The translations under genes were made by a program, and so were the position numbers. 64,000 bases of DNA from Deltaproteobacteria bacterium (lineage in GTDB: Bacteria > Myxococcota > Myxococcia > Myxococcales > SZAS-1): NCBI GenBank assembly GCA_018266075.1, contig JAFEBB010000029.1, forward strand, positions 1 to 64,000, written 5' to 3'. The notes under the pieces are model-generated. The model worked only from the letters and a program-made list of their open reading frames with translations. It did no database searches and was not told the origin of the DNA. Positions within the stretch are counted from its first letter, which is position 1, and every line of letters starts with the position of its first letter. This document shows positions 1 through 10,255 of this stretch, piece after piece.

Positions 1-708
1 GCGGATGGGGAGCATGAACTTCTCGCTCTCGTACGCGATCTGGATGGGCCGCAGGTAGGTAACGCCGGTGTTCTTCTGCTCGTCGAGGTTCACCTTGGCC
101 ACGAAGAACTTCATGTTCTGCTTGATGTATGGCTCGAGCGCCGCCGCGGCCTTGGCGGGAATTTGATAGCCCTGCTCTTTCAAGTACGTCTCGAGGCCGT
201 CGCTCTGCTTGGCGCTGAGGATGGCGATGTCGTACTCGCCCACGCTGTACTCGGCCTCGATCTTCACGCCCAGCGCCTTGGCGCGCTCGTCGCGGTCGGC
301 GGCGAGGTCGTCCTTCTCCATGCGCGCCATGCCTGCGCCGGCGGCCATGGGCGCCATGCTTCGATAGTTGTAAACCTGGCAAGGATTCGGATCCGAGTAC
401 TCGACAAGCCGCGGCGCCGAGTAGCTGTCGATGCGGTCGATGTACTTCTTGTCGCCGACGTGGATCTGGTCCTTCTCCAGCACCGTGGGCACCGGCACCA
501 CGAGCGCGAAGTCCTTCATGTTGCCTTCGAAGTCGTTGCTCATGGTGAGCACGGTGCGATTTCCGTCGCGTACCAGGACGACCTTCGAGGCGTGGTTGTA
601 GAGCTCGGCGCCGGCCTTGCCCACGTAGAAGCCACAGAAGGCGTGGGCGGGGCGCGGCGCAAAGAGCGCGACGGCGAGCGTCGCGGCAAGGAGAGTCAGA
701 CGTTTCAT
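1..708 (-). CDS. DUF2330 domain secreted protein (3' end outside window)
   Basis: The reading frame stays open for 236 codons from the ATG at 708 to the window edge, so the C-terminus is missing. Residues 1-23 form a signal peptide (MKR, then a hydrophobic stretch ending in Ala-His-Ala), and the mature protein starts Phe-Cys-Gly-Phe-Tyr-Val. The body (KVVLVRDGNRTVLTM, then a DFALVVPVP segment) matches the DUF2330 family of exported proteins of unknown function. The start overlaps the stop of the upstream RnfD-like gene by 4 bp (ATGA), so the two are probably translated together. This suggests a joint envelope role, but no enzymatic activity can be assigned. Confidence 0.85.
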   Translation of the reverse strand, partial: MKRLTLLAATLAVALFAPRPAHAFCGFYVGKAGAELYNHASKVVLVRDGNRTVLTMSNDFEGNMKDFALVVPVPTVLEKDQIHVGDKKYIDRIDSYSAPRLVEYSDPNPCQVYNYRSMAPMAAGAGMARMEKDDLAADRDERAKALGVKIEAEYSVGEYDIAILSAKQSDGLETYLKEQGYQIPAKAAAALEPYIKQNMKFFVAKVNLDEQKNTGVTYLRPIQIAYESEKFMLPIR

Positions 709-1538
709 CGGGCACCTGCGGTGGAGAGCTGCGGGTTGAGCTGCGGCGCTCCCAGGCTCGGCCACTGGTAGCGAACGCCCTTGATGAGCCGGTCGATCAC
801 CGGCACCAGGGGCGAGAGGAAGAAGAGCGCCCAGACCGGCGAGTTCATCACCCAGAAGCGGTGCTGGAGGACGAACGCGAGCACGGCCACGACCCCGGCG
901 TAGAGGATGCGGCCGGCGCGGGAGTCGGGGGTGGTCTTGGGGTCGCTGATCATGAAGAACGTGAAGACGATGAGGCTGCCGAACGCGAGCTGGTGCTCGA
1001 GCACCGCGAGGCGCTGGCCCAGGTACAGGACGCGGCCCGCCTTGAGCGCGATCCAGAAGCCCAGGAACGCGAAGCTGATGTCGGTGCGCAGCGCGCGGAC
1101 GACCACCGTCAGCCCCAGCGCCAGGAACCAGAAGAGCAGCACGGTGTCCTCGCCCCACTGGCTCGGCGAGGCCCAGATGTGCGTGGTGGCCAGCATGCCG
1201 CCCGCGAGCCCCAGGTTGGCGGGGTTGAACACGTGCTTGCCGTTGATGCGGATCCAGAACTTGGACGCGATGGCCACGGCGGCGCACGCCGGCGGCAGCC
1301 AGACCAGATCGCTGCGCACCAGGAGCGCCACGCCCAGGCCGGTGATCACCGGCGAGAGGTAGCCCTGGCTGGGCACGCGCCGGAGCTTGGTGTTGAGCCA
1401 CTGCGACGCCGCGGCGGCGGCCACCGTGAGCACCGGCTGCACCAGGGGAACCACGCCCTCCCACATGCCCGCGGCCGCAAACGAGGCCAGGAAGGCGATC
1501 TGGAACCAGCGGGGGTCTTTGGCGAGCGGGAGGCGCAT
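705..1538 (-). CDS. RnfD/NqrB-like integral membrane protein
   Basis: A 277-residue polytopic protein resembling the D subunit of Rnf electron-transport complexes and NqrB. The signs are a family-like HVFNPANLG segment near residue 105 and a MISDPKTTP segment near residue 205 that matches the conserved MI(T/S)DP(V/K)T(S/T)P region. At least seven hydrophobic helices are visible. It is shorter than standard RnfD (about 350 residues), and I find no S/T-G-A-T motif for covalent FMN attachment. No other rnf gene is adjacent. It is therefore an orphan family member, possibly not a redox pump subunit. The start ATG at 1538 was chosen because the longer frame upstream is antisense to other genes. 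It is coupled to the DUF2330 gene downstream. Confidence 0.75.
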   Translation of the reverse strand: MRLPLAKDPRWFQIAFLASFAAAGMWEGVVPLVQPVLTVAAAAASQWLNTKLRRVPSQGYLSPVITGLGVALLVRSDLVWLPPACAAVAIASKFWIRINGKHVFNPANLGLAGGMLATTHIWASPSQWGEDTVLLFWFLALGLTVVVRALRTDISFAFLGFWIALKAGRVLYLGQRLAVLEHQLAFGSLIVFTFFMISDPKTTPDSRAGRILYAGVVAVLAFVLQHRFWVMNSPVWALFFLSPLVPVIDRLIKGVRYQWPSLGAPQLNPQLSTAGAR

Positions 1539-1706
1539 GCCCCATTGAACGCAGGCCGCGTCGCCAGGATCTATGGCCTTGGTTGGGGCGGACACCGGGG
1601 AGACCTGGAGGAACGGCGACCGGTGGAGCGGTGGGGCCACCGAGAATGTCGGGAGAAGAGGCGAGCGGTGGAGCGCTGGCGGTGGCCCGTTTAGACTTGC
1701 CTTCCG

Positions 1707-2510
1707 ATGCCTTCGTCGTTGCCCCGCGAGTACCTGGTGCAAGCGCGTGCGCTGATCGCGCGCGTCTGCGTGTACGAGCCTGTGGACCTGCAGGCCGTGG
1801 CGGCCGCGCGGGAGCTGGCGCTTCTGGAGCCCGACCGGGCCGCGTTCATCGTGGGCGCGCTGCTGGAGCTCTCGCGCACCGGCGGCCGCAAGGAGATCAT
1901 CACCATCGACGCAGTGGGGCGGGCCATCCTCTCGGCGCCGCCGGAGCAGCTCTCGCACCTGCACCGCTCGCGCATCCTCGACGCCGCCCACGACAACGGC
2001 CTGGCCGCCGTCTCCGCGCTCTTCATCGCCCCGGATCCGGTGCTCGCGCTGGGCGAGAACGTCCGCCAGCGGCAGGACCCGGTGATCGCCCACATGACCC
2101 TGGGCCACAAGAAGATGCTGGCGCGCAAGGCGGATCCGGATCTGCTCTCGCGGCTGGCGGCCGAGGCCGACCCGCGCGTGGTCCGTAACATTCTGGTTAA
2201 TCCGCGGCTGACCGAGCCGGTGGTGGTGCGCATCTGCGCGCGGCGGCCCATCCGCGGCGAGGTGCTCCGGTTGGTGCACGAGAGCCGCAGGTGGAGCTCG
2301 CTGGAGAAGGTCCGCGAGGCCATCGTGCAGAACCCGTACTGCGAGCCGGAGCTGGCCCTGAAGCTCTTGCCCACGCTCTCGCAGGCGATGCTGCGGCTCA
2401 TCGCGCGCAACCAGACCCTGCACACCAGCATTCGGGGCGCGGCGGCGCGGCTGGTCGATGGCGACTTCGCGCCCGTCGAAGTCGCCGACGACGAGTCCGA
2501 GCTGAACTAG
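1707..2510 (+). CDS. HEAT-like repeat protein of unknown function
   Basis: A 267-residue protein without signal peptide or membrane segment. The C-terminal half has repeats of the pattern ADPRVVRNILVNPRLTEPVVVRI, typical of HEAT-like or leucine-rich-variant alpha-helical repeats (DUF2336-like), which usually serve as protein-binding scaffolds. The N-terminal half is also helical, with no catalytic motif. It is transcribed alone, and its stop overlaps the stop of the convergent plsC gene by 4 bp. Function is not recognisable; a cytoplasmic scaffold or regulator is the best guess. Confidence 0.7.
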   Translation: MPSSLPREYLVQARALIARVCVYEPVDLQAVAAARELALLEPDRAAFIVGALLELSRTGGRKEIITIDAVGRAILSAPPEQLSHLHRSRILDAAHDNGLAAVSALFIAPDPVLALGENVRQRQDPVIAHMTLGHKKMLARKADPDLLSRLAAEADPRVVRNILVNPRLTEPVVVRICARRPIRGEVLRLVHESRRWSSLEKVREAIVQNPYCEPELALKLLPTLSQAMLRLIARNQTLHTSIRGAAARLVDGDFAPVEVADDESELN

Positions 2511-3271
2511 GCCGCGCGCGTCTCGACCGGCAGGGGAATTCCGCGCTCCCGATCGAGCTCGTTCTTCGCCGCGATGATCCGCGCCCGGGTCTCGTCGCGA
2601 AGCGCGTCCACCGAACGGCCGTGGTCGCTCGGCTTCAGCGGCTCGAGCACCTTCACCCGACAGTTCGAGCGCAGCGACACCTTGAAGCCGTGCTTGGGCA
2701 GCGTGTCCGCGGTGCCCGTGAGCGCCATGGGGATCACCGGCACGTCGCACTCGCACGCGAGCCGGAACGCGCCGTCCTTGAACGCTTTGACCTCACCGTC
2801 CGGCGAGCGCGTTCCCTCGGGGAAGAGGAGCACCGGCACGCCCTTCTCCAGCCAGGCCTTGCACTCGGCCATCATCTTCGCGATCGAGTCCTTGTCGCCG
2901 CGGACGAGGCCGACATAACCATTCAGTTTCATATTCCAGCCGAGGAACGGCACCTTGAACACGCTGGCCTTGCTCACCCACTTGTACGGACGGAAGAGCC
3001 CGAAGAGCACCAGGATGTCACCGAGCGACTGGTGGTTCGCCACGATCACGGCCGGCCCGTGCCAGGGCAGCTTGTCGCGGCCCTCGATGCGCAGCCGCCA
3101 GAGCGGGTTTACCCAGAAGTAGGTCTGCGCCCAGAGGCACGAGTAGAGGTGCAGCACGCGGCGGTTGCGATCGAACGGCCAGGTCACCAGCCAGACCACC
3201 AGCGCGCCCGCGAAATAGATCACGCAGGTCGAGCAGAGGAAGATCCAGTAGATGACCGAGTAGACCGCCAT
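2507..3271 (-). CDS. plsC: 1-acyl-sn-glycerol-3-phosphate acyltransferase
   Basis: A 254-residue enzyme that transfers an acyl group to lysophosphatidic acid to make phosphatidic acid at the inner membrane. The acyltransferase signatures are clear: an HX4D box (NHQSLGD) at residues 79-85, a GLVRGD-type substrate-binding block near 121-126, and FPEGTRS at 150-156. One or two hydrophobic helices at residues 5-32 anchor it. Length fits the family. ATG at 3271. It runs in the same direction as the PAP2-type phosphatase gene upstream, which could act on related lipid phosphates. Confidence 0.93.
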   Translation of the reverse strand: MAVYSVIYWIFLCSTCVIYFAGALVVWLVTWPFDRNRRVLHLYSCLWAQTYFWVNPLWRLRIEGRDKLPWHGPAVIVANHQSLGDILVLFGLFRPYKWVSKASVFKVPFLGWNMKLNGYVGLVRGDKDSIAKMMAECKAWLEKGVPVLLFPEGTRSPDGEVKAFKDGAFRLACECDVPVIPMALTGTADTLPKHGFKVSLRSNCRVKVLEPLKPSDHGRSVDALRDETRARIIAAKNELDRERGIPLPVETRAA

Positions 3272-3328
3272 CGCGTCACTTCAACACGCATCGGTCACGC
3301 GTTCATCACGGCCTGTTCGTTTGCCTGC

Positions 3329-4189
3329 TCAGAACTGGCCGGAGATGCCGAGCCCCGGGCCAGCAGGCGACGGCCCGAGCGACAGCGAGAGCCCCTGCGC
3401 CGTCTTGCTCGGCTGCGTCTCGACCTGGTGAAAGATCCGCGGCACGCCGATGCCGAAGGCCGTGCCCACGATCGCGCCGGTGATGACGTCGGTCGCGTAG
3501 TGCTTGTCCGCGCCGATGCGCAGGAGCGCCGTGCCGGTGGCCACGGTGAGCCCGCCCGCCCAGACCCACGGCGCGTACTTGTAGCCGTGCATGCTGCACA
3601 CCGTGCCCGCCGCGGTGGCCATGGAGAACGCCCAGGTGGTGTGCCCGGAGAAGAAGCTGAGGTTGTTGTCGTCGGGCATCGCGGTCTGCGACTTCTGGTC
3701 TTCGGGCAGCCGGTGCACGAACGGCCGCTCGCGGCCGACGGCGAACTTAACAATCTGGTTCGCATCCTGCGCGAGGATGGTGGCCTCGCCGACGACGAGC
3801 AGATCCTTGCCGATGTTGGCGTTGGCGCCCGCATGGTGCGCGGCGAGCGCGGTGCCGCCCAGCGTGACAGCAGGCAAGAGCGCGAAGGCGCTCACGTTGG
3901 AGAGCACGTCGGCGGTGTGGGGGTTGTGCCAGACCAGATCGTCGCGGATGTTGCGATCGAACGCGTTCAGCGTGTCGTTCCCGGCGGCGTCGCGGTCGCA
4001 CCAGCGGCAGGTGGCGGGCGCGAGCTGGTGCTTGAAGAGGAGCTCGCTGGAGAGCCAGGCCGCGGCGCCCACACCGGTGATGGTGAGATCCAGCGGGACG
4101 TTGACCTTGAGTGGCGGCGGCGCATCGGTGGCCTGTGCGTGGGCCACGCTGGCCGAACCGAGCAACGCCAAGATCACGACCGCGCGCAT
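3329..4189 (-). CDS. PAP2-superfamily membrane-associated phosphatase
   Basis: A 286-residue exported protein. Residues 1-18 form a signal peptide (ending VAHA). The three PAP2 motifs are present: K148 with RERP at 153-156, SGH at 181-183 with the catalytic His, and R224 followed by HYATD at 230-234 with the second catalytic His. Enzymes of this superfamily remove phosphate from lipid phosphates, pyrophosphates (for example undecaprenyl pyrophosphate) or act in vanadate-type chemistry. The periplasmic location and the neighbouring plsC favour a lipid phosphatase. The exact substrate cannot be read from sequence. Confidence 0.88.
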   Translation of the reverse strand: MRAVVILALLGSASVAHAQATDAPPPLKVNVPLDLTITGVGAAAWLSSELLFKHQLAPATCRWCDRDAAGNDTLNAFDRNIRDDLVWHNPHTADVLSNVSAFALLPAVTLGGTALAAHHAGANANIGKDLLVVGEATILAQDANQIVKFAVGRERPFVHRLPEDQKSQTAMPDDNNLSFFSGHTTWAFSMATAAGTVCSMHGYKYAPWVWAGGLTVATGTALLRIGADKHYATDVITGAIVGTAFGIGVPRIFHQVETQPSKTAQGLSLSLGPSPAGPGLGISGQF

Positions 4190-4246
4190 GAGGCCTCCTC
4201 GCGCGGATTGTCGCCGGATCCGATCGACGACGCGAAAAACTGGCCG

Positions 4247-5248
4247 TCAGAACAATCGGGCCATCGCGAGGCCGTCGGTGTACGCGCCCTCGCGCCACGA
4301 CTCCAGCCGCTTTCGTCCCTCGTGCACGAAGCCGCACTTCTCGTAGAGCGCGATGGCGCGGGTGTTGTCCGCGTAGACGTCGAGCTCCACGCGGGCGATG
4401 CCCTGCTCTTGGGCGATGCGCATCAGGTCGTCCATCAGCGCGCGGCCGAGTCCGCGCCCCTGCCACGCGGTGGCGATGCCCATGCCCAACATCCACACGT
4501 GCTGGCGACGCGGGCTGGGCGAGCCGTGCAGACCAAACGTCGCGACCACCTCGCCGTCGACGAGCGCCGCGCGGCTGTGGTTGCGCGCGGGATCGTTGCT
4601 GGCGATGCGCTTGATCCAGATCGAGGCCGGCGTCAGCGGCGCTTGCAGCGTCGCCCAGAGCACGCCCGGATCCGAGAGCACGGCCACGTAGCCCGCAGCG
4701 TCCTCGACGCGCACCTCGCGAAGCTCGAGCGACGCCGGCAGCGGACCCTTCGGCGGACGAACGTGCTCGCGCGCCACGTTCGCCGCGGTCAGCCCGGTGC
4801 GGAGCAGCGCGTACTGGAAGCTGTCGACGATCGACTTGCCGTCGAACCAGTCGCGCTTCCGAGAGAGCTCGCGCTCCATCAAGCCCTGCAGCGATGCATG
4901 GTGCGGCGACGTCGCGGGCAGCGCGAGCTCGAGCCGATCCAGGTGCCACCAATCGAAGGCCACATCTCGCAGCGCCTCGAGGAGCGGCCGCACCTGCGCG
5001 CTGTTCGCAGCCGTCGCGGCGACCCAGAGCTTGCCCGCATGCCGCAGCCGCGGCCGATCGAGCGCGGTCATTCCCGCGGCGGCGAGCAGCGCCTCACCGT
5101 CGAACATGCCGACGGCCTTGTTCACCCCCGGTGCGAGCTGCAGCTGCGACTCCACCTGCGCGGGCTCGAACTCCAGCTCGCCGGCAACCTGCCCGCACAG
5201 CGCCTGCAGCGCGGGGACATCCGAGACTTCAATCGGTCGAAGCTTCAT
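4247..5248 (-). CDS. GNAT-family N-acetyltransferase
   Basis: A 333-residue protein with a C-terminal GNAT domain. Motif A is visible as GMGIATAWQGRGLGRALM, the pyrophosphate-binding loop being Q-x-x-G-x-G/A, followed by VYADNTRAIALYEKCGF, which is the usual motif B end. The N-terminal half (PIEVSDVPALQALCGQVAGEL) looks like a second, degenerate GNAT fold, so this may be a tandem-GNAT protein. Acceptor unknown. I chose ATG 5248 because it gives the family-like MKLRPI start and a 4-bp ATGA overlap with the upstream metallohydrolase gene. Confidence 0.85.
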   Translation of the reverse strand: MKLRPIEVSDVPALQALCGQVAGELEFEPAQVESQLQLAPGVNKAVGMFDGEALLAAAGMTALDRPRLRHAGKLWVAATAANSAQVRPLLEALRDVAFDWWHLDRLELALPATSPHHASLQGLMERELSRKRDWFDGKSIVDSFQYALLRTGLTAANVAREHVRPPKGPLPASLELREVRVEDAAGYVAVLSDPGVLWATLQAPLTPASIWIKRIASNDPARNHSRAALVDGEVVATFGLHGSPSPRRQHVWMLGMGIATAWQGRGLGRALMDDLMRIAQEQGIARVELDVYADNTRAIALYEKCGFVHEGRKRLESWREGAYTDGLAMARLF

Positions 5249-6873
5249 CGCACCCTTCCGCGCCGACGCGCGCTCCACAAGCCCATGCCCACGAAGAGCG
5301 CGAGGATCACCGCGCTGTCGGCGTTGGTGCTGCTGCAGCCGCCCGTGTCCACGAAGCCGCCTGCGTCGGGCGGGCTGCTGCTGCCGGTGGTGGTGTCCGA
5401 GCTGCCGGCGTCATCGGCTCCCGCGTCCGGCGGCGTCGCCAGCGCCTGCGCCACCCAGATGTGGTTGGTGAGCGTGCGCGGGTCGCCGTTCACGAGCACC
5501 TCCGCGCGCCAGCGATCTTCGCTGCCGCCGGTGGGCGCGCTGACGTCCTGCTCGTAGACGAACGGATCCGAGGTGATCGAAACGGGATCGCCGTTCACGC
5601 CGTTGTGCACCCAGCGGACCTGGTCGCCGTTGCCGCCGGTGATCGTGGCCGCGAGGTGCACGCTGTCGGCGTGGACGGTGTCGCCCACGCGCGCGTCGCC
5701 GGCCACGAGATCGATCATGGGGTCGCTCGGGCTCTCTAGCTTCACCACCGTGCGCCCGTGGCGGACGGCGTCCAAGATCCCCGGCACGCTCAGCTCGCTC
5801 GCGTAGACCATCGTCGTCGGGTGCGCGATGGGGCTGCCGAAGGTGCCCTCGCTCACGCCGGCGCTGTGGTCGTCGCTGCCGCCGAGCGGGGTCACGTGCG
5901 CGCCCTGGTCGAGGTACGACTCCCAGATCTGGAAGGTGTGCGTGGCGAACGCGTGGCCGTACTCGTTCCAGCCGCCGTTCTCCACCTCGAGCGCGTCGAC
6001 CTGCGAGGCGAGCACGTCGTCGTTGTGCCAGCCACAGCCGATGCAGAGCGAGCCCAGATCCAGCGCCGGGTGGTTCACGGAGAAGAGCGCGCCCTGGGCA
6101 TGGAACTCGTCGGCGGCCTGGCTCGCGGTGCGGCCGTTCAAGCCCAGGCGGTGGTCGACGTAGTGCAGCGCGCCGATGCCGTTGGCGTGGCCGGAGTAGG
6201 TGGTGAACTCGTCGCCGGGCACGAGCAGGAGGTCGCTGTGCTGCGCCTGCACTTGCGGGATGAGATCCACCTGGGTGTCGGTGTTGTGGTCGGAGCACTC
6301 GATGAAGTCGAGCCCCTGGGCGCGCGCGAAGGTGGCGTTCTCGTCCAGGCTGGGTCGCGCGTCGCCGCTCTCGCGCGAGTGCACGTGGAAGTCTCCCGCG
6401 TACCAACCCGGATTCGGATTCAGCGCCGGCACATCGGTGTACGGCGTGCGATCCGTTTCGGCCGGAAGCGTGGGCTGCGAGCGCAGGGTGACGACAACCG
6501 TCCAGTGCGCCGCGCTCGCCACCAGCGCTTTGCCAATCACCACGTTCCAGGTGCCCGCCGTCATCGGCCCGGGGTGGTAGCTGCGCGAGGCCGCCAGTTC
6601 GCCCACCACGATGTCCTCGGTGTTGCCGCCGCCCCAGCCGCGGAAGCCGTTCGGATCCCAGAGGCCGAAGTCGAGGATGTCGGTGCCGTTGCTGTCCTGG
6701 TTCAACACGTGCGAGACCTGCACCTCGGCCGTGCCTGCGGGGACCTCGAAGGGCACCAGCGCGTAGGTCGGATCCGTCGCGAGCATGGTGCCGGTGAAGT
6801 AGAGCGTGTGGTCGGCGGCGGCGATGCGCGCGGGGAGCAGCAGCGCCAGCGCCCAGACAAACGACCAACGCAT
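5245..6873 (-). CDS. CehA/McbA-type (PHP-like) metallohydrolase with MYXO-CTERM tail
   Basis: A 542-residue exported protein. A signal peptide (residues 1-19) precedes a putative beta-sandwich region, then a PHP-like metal-binding domain with DFHVHS, ECSDHNTDT, GDEFTTYSGHANG and VNHPA motifs that would supply the His/Asp ligands of a CehA/McbA-family hydrolase. The last 50 residues are a Ser/Asp-Ala-Gly-Gly linker, a Gly-Gly-Cys, a hydrophobic helix and Arg-Arg-Arg-Gly-Arg-Val-Arg. That is the layout of the MYXO-CTERM sorting signal, so the product is probably surface-anchored. Substrate unknown. The start at 6873 gives the signal peptide directly. The next gene downstream overlaps by 4 bp. 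Confidence 0.85.
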   Translation of the reverse strand: MRWSFVWALALLLPARIAAADHTLYFTGTMLATDPTYALVPFEVPAGTAEVQVSHVLNQDSNGTDILDFGLWDPNGFRGWGGGNTEDIVVGELAASRSYHPGPMTAGTWNVVIGKALVASAAHWTVVVTLRSQPTLPAETDRTPYTDVPALNPNPGWYAGDFHVHSRESGDARPSLDENATFARAQGLDFIECSDHNTDTQVDLIPQVQAQHSDLLLVPGDEFTTYSGHANGIGALHYVDHRLGLNGRTASQAADEFHAQGALFSVNHPALDLGSLCIGCGWHNDDVLASQVDALEVENGGWNEYGHAFATHTFQIWESYLDQGAHVTPLGGSDDHSAGVSEGTFGSPIAHPTTMVYASELSVPGILDAVRHGRTVVKLESPSDPMIDLVAGDARVGDTVHADSVHLAATITGGNGDQVRWVHNGVNGDPVSITSDPFVYEQDVSAPTGGSEDRWRAEVLVNGDPRTLTNHIWVAQALATPPDAGADDAGSSDTTTGSSSPPDAGGFVDTGGCSSTNADSAVILALFVGMGLWSARRRGRVR

Positions 6874-7001
6874 GAAGGCCTCGAGAGCGGGGCGCTCAGG
6901 ATAGCCCAGGGTCGACGCTGCCGCGGCCGAACGCCTGACGCCCGAGCGCGCGGCCACTCCGCCGACCAGCGGGCCAGGACTCTGGGTTACACTTCCGCGC
7001 C

Positions 7002-8426
<1,425 letters not shown>

Positions 8427-8431
8427 CGCCG

Positions 8432-10153
8432 CTACTGCAGCACGTAGCTCTCCAGCCGGTTGTCCGCAGCGATGTAGAGCCGGCCCTTGGCCACGATGGG
8501 CGCCTGGAAGCGGTGCACGGTGTCGGTGAGCGAGCCGGTGCCGTCGAAGAGCGGCGTGCCCGTCTCGGCGTCCCAGGCGCGGAGCTTGTTGTCGCCGCCA
8601 GCGCCAACGCCCCAGACCACGAAGCTGCCCTGGCCGTCGGGTGAGGTGACGATGGGCGAGCCACCGCCGGGCAGGTTCTCCACCTCGTCGCCGCACCAGA
8701 CCGGGGTGATCGTCGGCGGTGAGCCCGGCGCGATGCGCACCGCGCCCAGGTCGCCCGAGCCGGTGGGGCAGGTGATGGGGTTGCTCACGTAGAACACCAT
8801 CTGCCCCTGCGCGTCGGCGACGGTGGCCGCGGCGTTGATGATCTCGTTGCTCGAGGCCTGGAGCGTCACCAGCGCATTGGAGATGCCGCCCAGCGCGTCG
8901 CGGTCGAGCAGGTAGAGCTTGCCGTCCTTGCCCATGGCCAGCACCGCGTGCAGCGTGCCGAGGTCGAAGATCAGCGGGCCGGTGCCGCTCATGTCGATGT
9001 CGCTGTCGTCGAGCGCCTTCCAGTTGGTGGGCGCCCAGTAGTTGCCGGTGGCGTAGTCGAAGCTGGCGTCGGGGCCCAGGTCGAAGACGGCCTCGCCGTC
9101 GCTCCAGTTGATGCCGCCCACGAAGGTGTTGCCCGTGCTCACGAAGAGGCCCTGCCCTTCGACGGCGATTCCGCTCGGCGCCCAGATGCCGCCGCCGGTG
9201 GCGCGCGTGGCCCAGGCGCCGGTGATGCTCGCGTTGGTCGGATCAATGGCGATCACCCAGCCGTGGTACGGGCCGCAGTCGCCGTAGAAGCCGCCGAAGG
9301 GCACGTAGAGCTTGCCGCCCATGAGCGCGAGCGCGGCCCGCTCCTGCTGCACCACCAGCGGGTTGCCCGAGCCCGGATCGATGTCGAAGGTGGCGCCGTT
9401 GCTCTGCGCGTTGCCGTCGAGGGTCACGGGCCAGCCGCTCTTCACGTGGCCGGTGTCGACATCGAGAGCGAAGACCTGGTGCCCCACGTTGTGCACCAGC
9501 GCGTCCACGTAGAACGTGCGCGTGGCCGAATCGATCACGCCGGTGCCGGTGATGCCGTTGGTGCTGATGTTGCCGCAGGAGAGCTCGTTGAGCGGCCAGG
9601 GATCGCCCAGGTTCTGCGTCCACACCTGCGCGCCGGTGGCGGCGTTGAAGGCGATGACGTCGTTCTCCTCGGTCCCGACGATCACCAGGTCCGTGGCGCC
9701 ATTCGCGCCGCTCACGAAGAGCGGCTGCGCGTAGGGCTCGCCCGTGAAGGTGCCGTCGAACGCGGTGTCCGGGTGGATGTTGGGCACTGCCGACGCCGTG
9801 AACGCCGCGTCGACGTAGAGCCCGGTGCGGTGCGGATCCTTGTGCTCCATGAGCACGTCCGCCGGGTCCGTGCCGCCGGTGGAGCTGCCGCCGGTGGAGC
9901 TGCTTCCGGTGGAGCTGCTTCCGGTGGAGCTGGTGCTGCTCGAAGCGGTGCTGCTGGAGCTGGTCGTCGTCCCCGTGCTCGAGCCGCTGGCGGTCGTCGC
10001 GCCGCTCGAGCCGCCGCTCGTGGTGCTGCCATGCGAGCCCGAGGTTCCGGTCGCCGTCGCGCCGGCGCTGCTGCCGCTCGACGAACCCGAGTCGTTCTTT
10101 CCGCAGCCCACCGCCCCAAGAACGGCCGCGAGCACCACCCAGCGCATGCGCAT
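8432..10153 (-). CDS. Beta-propeller (PQQ-like) surface lipoprotein
   Basis: A 573-residue lipoprotein. The N-terminus MRMRWVVLAAVLGAVGC has a lipobox at Cys17. Residues 20-97 are a Ser/Thr/Gly-only linker encoded partly by a 15-bp tandem repeat. The rest has PQQ-like beta-propeller blades (for example VIAFNAATGAQVW, LDVDTGHVKSGWPV, RAWDAETGTPLFDGTG). Such domains can be quinoprotein-like or just structural. I see no quinone ligands that would prove an enzyme. ATG at 10153 or the second in-frame ATG at 10147 would both work. It ends 5 bp from the convergent NtrC-type regulator. Confidence 0.8.
   Translation of the reverse strand: MRMRWVVLAAVLGAVGCGKNDSGSSSGSSAGATATGTSGSHGSTTSGGSSGATTASGSSTGTTTSSSSTASSSTSSTGSSSTGSSSTGGSSTGGTDPADVLMEHKDPHRTGLYVDAAFTASAVPNIHPDTAFDGTFTGEPYAQPLFVSGANGATDLVIVGTEENDVIAFNAATGAQVWTQNLGDPWPLNELSCGNISTNGITGTGVIDSATRTFYVDALVHNVGHQVFALDVDTGHVKSGWPVTLDGNAQSNGATFDIDPGSGNPLVVQQERAALALMGGKLYVPFGGFYGDCGPYHGWVIAIDPTNASITGAWATRATGGGIWAPSGIAVEGQGLFVSTGNTFVGGINWSDGEAVFDLGPDASFDYATGNYWAPTNWKALDDSDIDMSGTGPLIFDLGTLHAVLAMGKDGKLYLLDRDALGGISNALVTLQASSNEIINAAATVADAQGQMVFYVSNPITCPTGSGDLGAVRIAPGSPPTITPVWCGDEVENLPGGGSPIVTSPDGQGSFVVWGVGAGGDNKLRAWDAETGTPLFDGTGSLTDTVHRFQAPIVAKGRLYIAADNRLESYVLQ
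9876..9935. repeat. 15-bp tandem repeat, four units
   Basis: Four units of CCGGTGGAGCTGCTT with one or two changes per unit, in frame in the lipoprotein linker, where on the minus strand they encode Ser-Ser-Thr-Gly-Gly/Ser. The repeat number could vary between strains by slippage and would lengthen or shorten the linker without a frameshift. Confidence 0.85.
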
Positions 10154-10255
10154 GAGCGCCTCCCAGGCGCGCAGCCTACGTCAGCTTTTGTCCGGAGGGC
10201 GATGAATGCCTGTCGAGCGAACGGGGTGCCTAAGTTTCTTCGCGAGGGGGCGCAC

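Noticed and set aside
2291-5557. A very long open frame on the plus strand (over 1000 codons) across plsC, PAP2 and GNAT genes
   Set aside because: It is antisense to genes with clear family motifs, has no motif of its own, and is rich in Arg/Ala/His, as expected of a GC-rich shadow frame.
9885-10095. Ser/Thr/Gly-rich stretch as a separate gene
   Set aside because: It is continuous with the lipoprotein signal peptide and the beta-propeller in one frame.
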